Below, one piece after another: positions 33,497 to 41,102 of a DNA stretch of 43,566 nt. Numbering within the stretch: position 1 is the stretch's first letter; each line of letters begins with the position of its first letter. The stretch covers positions 1 through 43,566 of the forward strand of contig JADFOJ010000022.1 in NCBI GenBank assembly GCA_022562915.1, written 5' to 3'. The notes beneath the pieces are model-generated. The model was not told the DNA's origin. It saw nothing but the letters and a program-made list of their open reading frames with translations, and made no database searches. This stretch comes from Planctomycetota bacterium. GTDB taxonomy: Bacteria > Planctomycetota > Phycisphaerae > Phycisphaerales > SM1A02. The position numbers and the translations under genes were made by a program.

Positions 33497-34363
33497 ATGA
33501 TGGAGCGGTTTCTCGACGCCTGGGCCGACCCGCAGATGCGGCACGCGATGGTCGTGCACTTTCCGATCGTGCTGTCGCTGGTCGGGATTCCATTCGCGGT
33601 GCTGGCAGCCCTGTGGCAGGCGACCCAGCGGGGCCGGGTCTTCCAATGGGTGACGCTGGCCACGTACCTGGCACTGACGGCGAGCCTGTATGTCGCCCGG
33701 GAGTCAGGCCACGATGCCGAGGACCTCGCCGGCCCCATGTCCGAGTCGGGCGAACAGGAGATGGAGGAGCACGAGCATCACGGCCACGATCTCTGGCAGT
33801 GGTCGGCGGTGATCTGCGCCGTGGCGGGGCTGGGGTTCGTACGCCACCGCGTCGTACACATCGGCTCTGCGTGGCTCGTCGTCGTCGGAGCCGGGCTCAC
33901 CGCCGAGCGGATCGCCCACACCGCCGATCACGGGGGACGGCTCGTGTACGAGCACGGTGCCGCCGCCGGGAGGGACCTCGCGGCCCTGATCGCGGTCTCG
34001 ACGTCCGGCGACACGGAAATCGACCCGCGTCTGGCACATTTCCGGGAGCAGGTCATGCCCATACTCGTGGAGCACTGCCTCCGCTGCCACAACCCGACCC
34101 GCAAGAAGCGGGCCGGCGGTCTCGACCAGAGCACGATGGCGGGCCTGCTCGCCGGCGGGTATTCCGGCCCGGCGATCGTTCCGGGCCGCCCCGACGAGAG
34201 CCTGCTGATGACGGCCGTACGCTGGGCGGACCCGGACCTGCAGATGCCGCTCAACAAGGACAAGCTCTCGGACGAGACGATCGCGGCCCTCGACACATGG
34301 ATCACCGATGGGGCGGTATGGGAACCGTTTTCCTATACGCCGCCGGCGAAGTCGGCCAGGTAG
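33497..34363 (+). CDS. DUF2231-like membrane protein fused to planctomycete cytochrome c domain
   Basis: 288 residues. About four transmembrane helices in the first 160 residues (HFPIVLSLVGIPFAVLAALW is the first), with a His-rich loop (EEHEHHGHDLW) between helices two and three. A C-terminal domain follows with one haem c site, C194-L-R-C197-H198. Downstream MPL (LQMPLNKDKLSDE) offers a possible axial Met. The domain matches the planctomycete cytochrome c type (PSCyt1): PILVEHCLRCHN, then PGRPDESLL. Probably anchors a small cytochrome to the membrane; redox partners are unknown. Codon 1 and codon 2 are both ATG. Confidence 0.82.
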   Translation: MMERFLDAWADPQMRHAMVVHFPIVLSLVGIPFAVLAALWQATQRGRVFQWVTLATYLALTASLYVARESGHDAEDLAGPMSESGEQEMEEHEHHGHDLWQWSAVICAVAGLGFVRHRVVHIGSAWLVVVGAGLTAERIAHTADHGGRLVYEHGAAAGRDLAALIAVSTSGDTEIDPRLAHFREQVMPILVEHCLRCHNPTRKKRAGGLDQSTMAGLLAGGYSGPAIVPGRPDESLLMTAVRWADPDLQMPLNKDKLSDETIAALDTWITDGAVWEPFSYTPPAKSAR

Positions 34364-34369
34364 GCGCTC

Positions 34370-35389
34370 TCAGCCGCCGGCGCGGCGCCGCAGTGCCGCC
34401 GCGGCGATCTCGGCGTTCTTGCGGGGCAGGTACTGGTCGTTGTACCAGGCCCACCACTGCTTCATGTCGTAGCCGAGATGGGCCGTGGACTGCCCCCAGT
34501 CGTCGGTGGTCATCATGACCAGCGAACGGTGCACCTCCGTTCGATAGAAGATCACCACCGCGTCCACGACCCGCAGGATCACGCCCTCCGAGACCACGCC
34601 GGGTATGACCTGGAACGCGCCGACGCCGCTTCCCACGATCGGCTCGATCCTCGCCACGAATGCGCGCTGTGTCGCCACGGCGATCCACGCGAGATCGCCG
34701 GGTTCGTCGAAGGGGTCGGCGGTCGCCTGGGCAAAGATGAGCAGCGGAATCGCCTGCAGGACGCGAAGGGAGCCCGCCAGGGTGCCGGCGTGATTGGCGA
34801 TGTCGTGACGGTTGCTGCGCAACGCACTGTCCAGCACCCGCAGCACCGGATCGGGCGCCGGCGACGCCATCCGACGCCGGGCCTCGTGGCGGAACGCTTC
34901 GCCGGGGTCATGAATGGCGACCCAGGCCAGGGCCGCCTGCCCGTCGTCTCCCTGGCCGGAGAAGTGGTCGAGCACGGCAAGGCGAACGTCGTCCTTCTGG
35001 CCGGTCAGTTCTTCGATCAGGGGCATGAACGCCGCCGGATCGGTGAGCATGCGGAGTTCGCCTATCCCGCGGTCGCGCAACTCGGCGACCCGCATCCGGC
35101 CGAGGTACTCGTGCCGGATCCGCCGGATTCGGGCGGCGTAGTCTCGGCTGCGCCTGCGAAAGGCGAGTTCGTCGTCGGTCGGGCGCCCGGCGAGTTCGAT
35201 GATCGGGGGCACGGCGCCGTGATCCGGGATCGGCGTGAGCAGGCCGTAGCGCGGATCGTTCTGTGTCCAGCCGTACTGCGGATCCTGGGCATCCACAGGG
35301 CCGGCGGGCGGGGCCGCGCCCTGCACCTGCGACAACAGCGACAGTGACAGCACGCTCAGCACGACACACAGGCGTCTGAAGGCCCTCAT
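34370..35389 (-). CDS. Secreted hypothetical protein, helical repeat type
   Basis: 339 residues with a clear signal peptide (MRAFRRLCVVLSVLSLSLLS). The mature protein is mostly helical with a spacing that suggests HEAT-like repeats (FMPLIEELTGQKDDVRLAVL). The C-terminal part has aromatic segments (MKQWWAWYNDQYLPRKN). No catalytic motif and no family recognised. Planctomycete genomes carry many secreted proteins of this outline. Convergent with the cytochrome gene, 6 bases apart; ATG at 35389 with AGGG upstream. Confidence 0.8.
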   Translation of the reverse strand: MRAFRRLCVVLSVLSLSLLSQVQGAAPPAGPVDAQDPQYGWTQNDPRYGLLTPIPDHGAVPPIIELAGRPTDDELAFRRRSRDYAARIRRIRHEYLGRMRVAELRDRGIGELRMLTDPAAFMPLIEELTGQKDDVRLAVLDHFSGQGDDGQAALAWVAIHDPGEAFRHEARRRMASPAPDPVLRVLDSALRSNRHDIANHAGTLAGSLRVLQAIPLLIFAQATADPFDEPGDLAWIAVATQRAFVARIEPIVGSGVGAFQVIPGVVSEGVILRVVDAVVIFYRTEVHRSLVMMTTDDWGQSTAHLGYDMKQWWAWYNDQYLPRKNAEIAAAALRRRAGG

Positions 35390-35446
35390 GACCCTATTCT
35401 AGGATGAGGCTTCCGGACGCCGCCGCCGCAAAATATGGACCATCCA

Positions 35447-36232
35447 TCACCCCGGTGTTCTGGCGGCGACGATGTACTGCAGCTTGCCGACCCGCCGACG
35501 GACGTCGGACGCCTCGGTGCGGGTACCGAAGTATCCCAGTTGCACGACGTACAGGACGCCGCCGCGCCGATCGTTTCGGGTGACGATCCGAACAGGGGCG
35601 AGTCCCATCTCGCGGGTGATCCGGGTCGCATCGACCGCGGCTCGCTCGGCTCGCAGGCGGTCGCGAAAAGCGCCGACCTGTATCGTGAAGCCGCGGCCGG
35701 CAGCAGACGGGCTTCGCCGGTCGTGCGGAGAACGGGCCCATTCGGCTGCGGCGGCCTCATTGCCGGCCTGCTCGTAGGCGTGGACGGCATGGAACGCAGC
35801 CTGCCTGGCGTCCTCGCCCGCGAGGCCGGGCCATGCCGCGGCGAAGGCCTCGGCGGCAGGGACGGGGCGGTCCCGGGCCAACTCCACCAGCCCCAGCGCC
35901 GCGCGCGCCGTGGCGGCGTCCTCGCCGTCAAGCGTGGACACCGCGGCCGTGAGACGCCGGCGGGCTTCGTCGTGGTCGCCGAGCTTGTACGCCGACACGC
36001 CCGCGAGGTACTCCGCGCGACCCCGGAGCGTCCCGGCACTGCCGGCCGAAACTCTCTCGGCCTGCTCCTTCGCCCGTGAGAACCGCTGCGCGCGATAGTC
36101 GCCCAGCGCGCTCTCGAGCATCGCGGAGCCACTTTGCGTTGCGGCACAGCCGGTCAGGGCAAGCGGCGCGATCGGGCCGAGTGCCACGGCAACCACCAGG
36201 CCGACCACCCGCCGCGCGGCGCCGGCCCGCAT
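35447..36232 (-). CDS. SPOR-domain lipoprotein with TPR-like repeats
   Basis: 261 residues from the ATG at 36232, chosen because it gives a compact lipoprotein signal ending at ALTGC; an ATG at 36244 and GTG at 36277 are alternatives. The middle holds Ala-rich TPR-like helices (AEYLAGVSAYKLGDHDEARR). The C-terminus is a SPOR domain (FTIQVGAFRDRLRAERA, then VQLGYFGTRTEASDVRRRV). SPOR domains bind denuded peptidoglycan at division sites, yet many planctomycetes lack FtsZ, so the role here may be general wall binding. Same strand as the gene downstream, 57 bases apart. Confidence 0.83.
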   Translation of the reverse strand: MRAGAARRVVGLVVAVALGPIAPLALTGCAATQSGSAMLESALGDYRAQRFSRAKEQAERVSAGSAGTLRGRAEYLAGVSAYKLGDHDEARRRLTAAVSTLDGEDAATARAALGLVELARDRPVPAAEAFAAAWPGLAGEDARQAAFHAVHAYEQAGNEAAAAEWARSPHDRRSPSAAGRGFTIQVGAFRDRLRAERAAVDATRITREMGLAPVRIVTRNDRRGGVLYVVQLGYFGTRTEASDVRRRVGKLQYIVAARTPG

Positions 36233-36340
36233 TCCGGGCCCCATCCTGGTCTGCCTGGGCGGTGATAGGCGATACACGTTTTCAGGCTATCGTACAATCT
36301 CCGCCGCCATCGCCAGATTTGGGGCACGCTCCGGCCTGCC

Positions 36341-37849
36341 ATGCAACTCGCCCGCGCCATCATCCGCCGACTGCTGCTCGCACCGGGGCGCGTCTGCGTC
36401 GTGGACGACCAGAGGCAATGGAAGGGGTACCAGCTCTACCTCGGCGCCCTGCACGTGGCCCGCGCCATCGAGCAGACCACGGCCGCCCAGCACGTGGCCA
36501 TCATGCTGCCGACGTCGGGCCTCTTCCCGATGTCCATGCTCGGCACCTGGATGCTCGGCCGGACCATCGTCCCTTTGAACTACATGCTGGCAGCGCAGGA
36601 ACTGGCGTACGTCATCGAGGACGCCGGGGTCGACACGGTCGTCACGGTCGGCCCGATGGTCAAGCACGTGGCCGAGCTCCCGGCGGGCGTGAGGCAGATC
36701 CGGCTCGACGAGATGTCCTTCGGGGGCCTCCCACCGGTGCGGCGCAGCCGATCGCGCCCCGACGATTTCGTCGCGGCACTGCTGTACACGTCGGGCACGT
36801 CCGGCCGGCCCAAGGGGGTCATGCTCACCGTGGACAACCTGGCCTCCAACGTGCGGCAGTGCATCAGCTGGGTCGGGTTTACCAGGGCGGACAGCTTGCT
36901 GGGGGTACTGCCGCAGTTCCACTGTTTCGGTCTGACGGTGCTCACCCTGCTGCCCATGATCGTCGGGTGCACCGTCGTCTACACCGCGCGTTTCGTGCCG
37001 AGAAAGATCCTCCAGCTGCTCCGGACGCACCGGCCGACGGCGATGATCGCGATCCCGTCGATGTACAACGCGCTGCTTCAGTCGCGCAGCGCGAAGCCCG
37101 ACGATTTCTCGTCCGTGCGCTACCTCGTCTCCGGCGGCGAGCCGCTGCCGCGGGCCGTCGCCGAGGGGTTCCGCGAGACGTTCAACGCCGTCATCAACGA
37201 GGGATACGGGCTGACCGAGACAGGCCCGGTGGCGAACTGGTGCCGGCTGGAGGACCACCGCACCGGCTCGGTGGGCATGCCGGTGCCGGACGTCGACGAG
37301 AAGATCGTCGGCCCCGACGGCGAGACGCTCGGCCCGGACACCGACGGCGAGGTGTGCATCCGCGGGCCGAACATCATGGCGGGGTATTACAAGCTCGCCG
37401 AGCAGACCGCCGAGGTCTTCGACGACGAGGGGTATTTCCATACCGGCGACATCGGTCGGTTCGACGCCGATGGACACCTGTACATCACCGGGCGGATCAA
37501 GGAGATGCTGATCATCGGCGGCGAGAACGTCTTCCCGCGGGAGATCGAGGAGGTGCTCAACGCACACCCGTCGGTGCAGGACTCCGCCGTCATCGGCGTG
37601 CAGGATCCGTCGCGCGGCGAGCTGCCGCTGGCCTTTGTCGAGCTGGTCGAGGGCGCGGCCTTCGATGAGACCGCGCTGCGAACGCACTGCCGCGAGCGTC
37701 TTGCCGCGTTCAAGGTGCCGCGAGAGATCAGGCCGCTGGAGACGCTCCCGCGCAACCCCACCGGCAAGATCATGCGCCGCGAGCTCTCGGTGGACACTCA
37801 CGCCGCCGCGGCGAGCGGCGAAAGCGGCACGGCAAAGGAACAGCAATAG
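36341..37849 (+). CDS. AMP-dependent acyl-CoA synthetase/ligase
   Basis: 502 residues, ANL superfamily. P-loop Y149-TSGTSGRPKG, the adenine-binding GYGLTETGPV, HTGDIGRFDADG, the hinge region GRIKEMLIIGGENVFPREIE, and C-terminal Lys476 in PTGKIMRREL are all present, so it should activate a carboxylate as the acyl adenylate and pass it to CoA. The sequence is closest in feel to long- or medium-chain fatty acyl-CoA ligases. It stands alone: the divergent SPOR gene is 108 bases upstream and the AT-rich leader of the secreted paralogues starts just after the stop. Confidence 0.92.
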   Translation: MQLARAIIRRLLLAPGRVCVVDDQRQWKGYQLYLGALHVARAIEQTTAAQHVAIMLPTSGLFPMSMLGTWMLGRTIVPLNYMLAAQELAYVIEDAGVDTVVTVGPMVKHVAELPAGVRQIRLDEMSFGGLPPVRRSRSRPDDFVAALLYTSGTSGRPKGVMLTVDNLASNVRQCISWVGFTRADSLLGVLPQFHCFGLTVLTLLPMIVGCTVVYTARFVPRKILQLLRTHRPTAMIAIPSMYNALLQSRSAKPDDFSSVRYLVSGGEPLPRAVAEGFRETFNAVINEGYGLTETGPVANWCRLEDHRTGSVGMPVPDVDEKIVGPDGETLGPDTDGEVCIRGPNIMAGYYKLAEQTAEVFDDEGYFHTGDIGRFDADGHLYITGRIKEMLIIGGENVFPREIEEVLNAHPSVQDSAVIGVQDPSRGELPLAFVELVEGAAFDETALRTHCRERLAAFKVPREIRPLETLPRNPTGKIMRRELSVDTHAAAASGESGTAKEQQ

Positions 37850-37868
37850 TACTAACTCTATATAAACT

Positions 37869-38177
37869 AAAGACTTACGATTCATAAGGCAATTCCGGAT
37901 CGCCGAGTCCTCGTTTCTCGACGGTGAGGTCTTGGAACTGCGGAAAATTGAGGTATGCTCAGGGCGCGCATGACGGGTCCCTGAAAACGGGCCCGGCGGC
38001 AGGAGAAATGCTCGGTCGCAAGGGTTCGACCACCGCCACGACGGAACCGTCGAGTCGTTCCGGCTGTCAGAATTACGGCGCGGCACCGGTGAAGCGGGGA
38101 ATCAACAGGTGTGGTGACCTTTCGGCTCGTGTTGTGGGTACGCCCAGGCTTGGTGGTCAGGACAAGGAGCATCGATC
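37869..38177 (+). repeat. Duplicated upstream leader, copy 1
   Basis: This gene-free 309-bp stretch aligns along its length with 40791-41102, starting at AAAGACTT in both. The best conserved blocks are CGGATCGCC followed by AGTCCTCGTTTCTCGACGGT, the promoter pair, AGAATTACGGCGCGG-like sequence in the middle, and the ribosome-binding site AAGGAGCATCGATC before ATG. Directly before it, 37850-37868 is AT-rich spacer. Confidence 0.8.
37932..37959 (+). promoter_or_regulatory. Predicted promoter of the first secreted paralogue
   Basis: TTGGAA (37932-37937), 16-base spacer, TATGCT (37954-37959). The same hexamers and spacing occur before the second paralogue while the spacer differs, which supports function. 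The leader to the ATG would be a little over 210 bases. A GGGTCC/GGGCCC hairpin could form soon after the start. Confidence 0.6.
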
Positions 38178-40733
38178 ATGTTGGGTAGATTCGTCATTCT
38201 GAGCGGCGTGCTTCTCGGCACCGGTCTTGCGGCCGGACAGGTACTCCAGCACGTCAAGCCGGCCCCGACGACACACGGTCGGGTACTGCACGCTCCCGCC
38301 AGTGAGCCCGCCATCGCGCCGGGCGTGCGCCATCTGTCCTTCAGCACGCCGTCGTTGCCCGCGTTGACCCAGCCCACCTGCCCGTGGGACTGCGGCATCC
38401 CGCAGGACAAGAACGTCGGGATCGTCGATTTCCTGGCGCTGCTCGCTCAATGGGGCGGGCCGGGCCCGTGCGACTTCGACGGCGGCGGCGTGGGGATCAC
38501 CGACTTCCTGAAGCTGCTCGGCAACTGGGGCCCGTGCCCGGCACCGATCAACGACGAGTGCCTCGGCAAGATCATCATCGACCGGTTCGACCCGGCCGGG
38601 ACGATCCAGGTGCAGTTCGACATGTTCGGGGCGACACCGAGCCCGGAGGCGTCTCAATGCACCGGGATCGATCCGAACCCGTTCAAGGACATCTGGTACT
38701 GCCTGAGAAACATCACCAACGAAAAGAAGATCGTCACGCTCACCGGCACCGTGAACCTGCTCGCCGAGGTGACGGACGGCTGCACCTGCCCACCCGGACC
38801 GCTGGTCACCTGCGGACCCCTCGTCGGCCCGGTGCCGACATCGTTTACGATGCAGCCCGGAGACGAGGTCTGCATCAGGCTGCTCAACGACCTCGGTCTG
38901 CCCAACGACCAACTCAAGGGCATCCTGGTCATCACCAACGAGCCGGTCCCGCCGGATGACCTGAACTTCTTCTTCGACCCGGTCCTCTTCTTCGAGGCCC
39001 TGGCGCTGGCGGGCAAGACCGAGAAGTTCATCTGGGACTTCAAGCCGGACTTCCTGCCGCCGCAGGTGTCGATCGACATCGCGTCACCGCTTGACATCAA
39101 CACGCATTTCGTCAACGCACCCGGTATCTGGTTCGACGGCGTGAGCACTCTCTGGCCGCCGGAGGTCGACAACGTGCAGTTCGCGGCGAACCTCAACCCC
39201 CAGGGCCCGTTTGTTCCCGGGCAGCAGCTGGTCTACGTCAAGGGAGGTCCCGACGTTCTGCTGGACAACAATGCGGTGGTGGCGGGCCTTGATCCCGCCG
39301 GGCTGGACAGCAGCCTCACCATCTTCAGCGGCCCGCCGGCCCCGATCGACGACAACCACACGGCGATGCAGCTGGAGGTGGTCTCGTTGGGAGTGCCCGG
39401 CCAGCTGGCGGAAATCCACGTGACCGTCTACGACAAGGCGGACGCCGAGATCGGCAAGCTCGTGCTGCTTCTCCAGGCGGGTCAGAAGCAGTTCATCGCG
39501 TTCATGACCAAGGACCCGGCGGTGACCATCGGCCGTGTGGATATCTGGGACGCCTTCGGCTCCGAGGAGGGGATCTCGGCGATCGCGACCTACAACCAGC
39601 CGGTCCCGCCCGGGGTCATCAAGTTCTTCGACGACCCGCTGGGCTTCTTCGACAGCCTGCCGCCGACCAAGACCGAGAAGTTCCTCTGGACGTTCAAACC
39701 GGACAACGTGCCGGTGGGCGGCCCGCCGATCAAGGTCGGGGACCTGCTGGACATCTTCTCGCACCCGGCGCTCGCCCCGGGGATATGGGACCTCCCCGAC
39801 GGGACCACGTTGTGGCCGCCGGAGGTCGACAACGTGCAGTTCTCCTCCAACATCAACCCGCAGGGGCCGTTCGCCCCGGCCAACGGGATGCTCTACTTCA
39901 AGGGCCCGTCGCCGGACTTCCCGCTGGACAACAACGCGCTGGTGGCCCAGTCGATCCCCGGTGATCCTGATACGAGCTTCGAGATCATCAGCGGGCCGCC
40001 GGCGGGTGACAACCACACCGCGTTCCAGTTCGAGCTGGTCTCGGCCACGGCCGGCGCCGTGGGGACGTTCCACGTCTCGGTCTTCGACAAGAACGACGTC
40101 GAGATCGGCAAGCAGGTCGTCATCGTGCCCCCTGGCCAGAAGGTGTTCATGGGGCTCATCTCCAACGACCCGTTGGTCACCATCGGCCGCATCGACATCT
40201 GGGACATCAACGGCGGCCAGGAGGGCATCTCGTCGATCGCCGCGTACCAGGACGCGGTTCCCGCATGTCCCGGCCCGGGCGACTGCTGCGACCCCGCCGG
40301 CAACGGCTCCCCCGGATGCGATAACCTGGATTGTTGCCAGCGTGTCTGCGCGACCGACCCGTTCTGCTGCAGCGTTGTATGGGACACCGTCTGCGCCAAC
40401 GCGGCGCAGCTGCTGCCGCAATGCCTCTGTCAGCCCGTGCACGACATCGAGCCGTGCGTGAACTGCCCGGATCCCGACGAACCGATCTGGTGCGTGTACC
40501 AGGTCACGTCCGTTGCCAATCCTTTGATCTGCAAGCAGCGGGGAATCTTCATCGGGGCAATCATCTGCGTCACTCCGTGCCCGTTCCCCGGCGACCTGAT
40601 CGACTGCGACCCCGACGGCCTCGGGCACGTCCTGTTCCAGACCGTCGGCAACTTATGCAAGTTCGTGGTCGTCCCACTCAACGGATGCGAAACATGCCCG
40701 GCCGGCACGATACAGTGGCGACGAATCAGCTGA
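38178..40733 (+). CDS. Large secreted protein with dockerin-like doublet, tandem repeat domains and Cys-rich segment
   Basis: 851 residues. Signal peptide (MLGRFVILSGVLLGTGLAAG); dockerin-like doublet at about 67-118 with two loop-helix units (KNVGIVDFLALLAQWG, GGGVGITDFLKLLGNWG) bounded by Cys. A Cys-containing linker domain follows, then two similar domains of about 215 residues (about 260-474 and 475-688), each with LWPPEVDNVQF, a DNN segment, a VxVxDKxD strand and GRxDIWD. A Cys-rich segment (about 692-740, CDNLDCCQRVCATDPFCC) and a C-terminal region end it. It is probably cell-surface or exported. The repeat domain looks like a beta-sandwich; no enzyme motif was seen. Its paralogue follows. 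Confidence 0.85.
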   Translation: MLGRFVILSGVLLGTGLAAGQVLQHVKPAPTTHGRVLHAPASEPAIAPGVRHLSFSTPSLPALTQPTCPWDCGIPQDKNVGIVDFLALLAQWGGPGPCDFDGGGVGITDFLKLLGNWGPCPAPINDECLGKIIIDRFDPAGTIQVQFDMFGATPSPEASQCTGIDPNPFKDIWYCLRNITNEKKIVTLTGTVNLLAEVTDGCTCPPGPLVTCGPLVGPVPTSFTMQPGDEVCIRLLNDLGLPNDQLKGILVITNEPVPPDDLNFFFDPVLFFEALALAGKTEKFIWDFKPDFLPPQVSIDIASPLDINTHFVNAPGIWFDGVSTLWPPEVDNVQFAANLNPQGPFVPGQQLVYVKGGPDVLLDNNAVVAGLDPAGLDSSLTIFSGPPAPIDDNHTAMQLEVVSLGVPGQLAEIHVTVYDKADAEIGKLVLLLQAGQKQFIAFMTKDPAVTIGRVDIWDAFGSEEGISAIATYNQPVPPGVIKFFDDPLGFFDSLPPTKTEKFLWTFKPDNVPVGGPPIKVGDLLDIFSHPALAPGIWDLPDGTTLWPPEVDNVQFSSNINPQGPFAPANGMLYFKGPSPDFPLDNNALVAQSIPGDPDTSFEIISGPPAGDNHTAFQFELVSATAGAVGTFHVSVFDKNDVEIGKQVVIVPPGQKVFMGLISNDPLVTIGRIDIWDINGGQEGISSIAAYQDAVPACPGPGDCCDPAGNGSPGCDNLDCCQRVCATDPFCCSVVWDTVCANAAQLLPQCLCQPVHDIEPCVNCPDPDEPIWCVYQVTSVANPLICKQRGIFIGAIICVTPCPFPGDLIDCDPDGLGHVLFQTVGNLCKFVVVPLNGCETCPAGTIQWRRIS

Positions 40734-40735
40734 GC

Positions 40736-40754
40736 CCGGCCTTTCCATGGCCGG
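40736..40754 (+). terminator. Possible weak terminator hairpin after the first secreted paralogue
   Basis: CCGGCC (40736-40741) and GGCCGG (40749-40754) with a 7-base loop, starting just after the stop codon. No T-run follows, so it may be only an mRNA-end stabiliser. Confidence 0.3.
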
Positions 40755-40790
40755 CACAGAAACAATAATCGCGGCAATCCCCTACAGGTA

Positions 40791-41102
40791 AAAGACTTGC
40801 AACTCGTGGAGTAAAATCGGATCGCCAAGTCCTCGTTTCTCGACGGTAGTGTCTTGGAACCGAGCGATAGTGGGGTATGCTGAGGCGCACATGACCGGCC
40901 CCCGATGACGGGTCCGGCAACGGTAGTAGTGTTCCGTCGCAACGGTTCGGCCGCCGCGGTGATGGAACTGTCGATTCGTTTCGGCCTTCAGAATCGCGGC
41001 GCGGTACCGGTGAGGTGGGGAATTCTTACAACCCGTAATAGACCTTGCCGACCCGCGCTATCCGTACGCCCAGACCAGCGTTGAAGACAAGGAGCATCGA
41101 TC
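40791..41102 (+). repeat. Duplicated upstream leader, copy 2
   Basis: This gene-free stretch is the counterpart of 37869-38177, of nearly equal length (312 against 309 bases). The segments around the promoter and just before the ATG are nearly identical, and the middle has diverged. No open frame of note and no other feature were found in 40734-41102. Confidence 0.8.
40854..40881 (+). promoter_or_regulatory. Predicted promoter of the second secreted paralogue
   Basis: TTGGAA (40854-40859), 16-base spacer, TATGCT (40876-40881), matching the first paralogue's promoter exactly in both hexamers and spacing. A hairpin (CCGG...CCGG with CCC/GGG) could form in the early leader here too. Confidence 0.6.
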
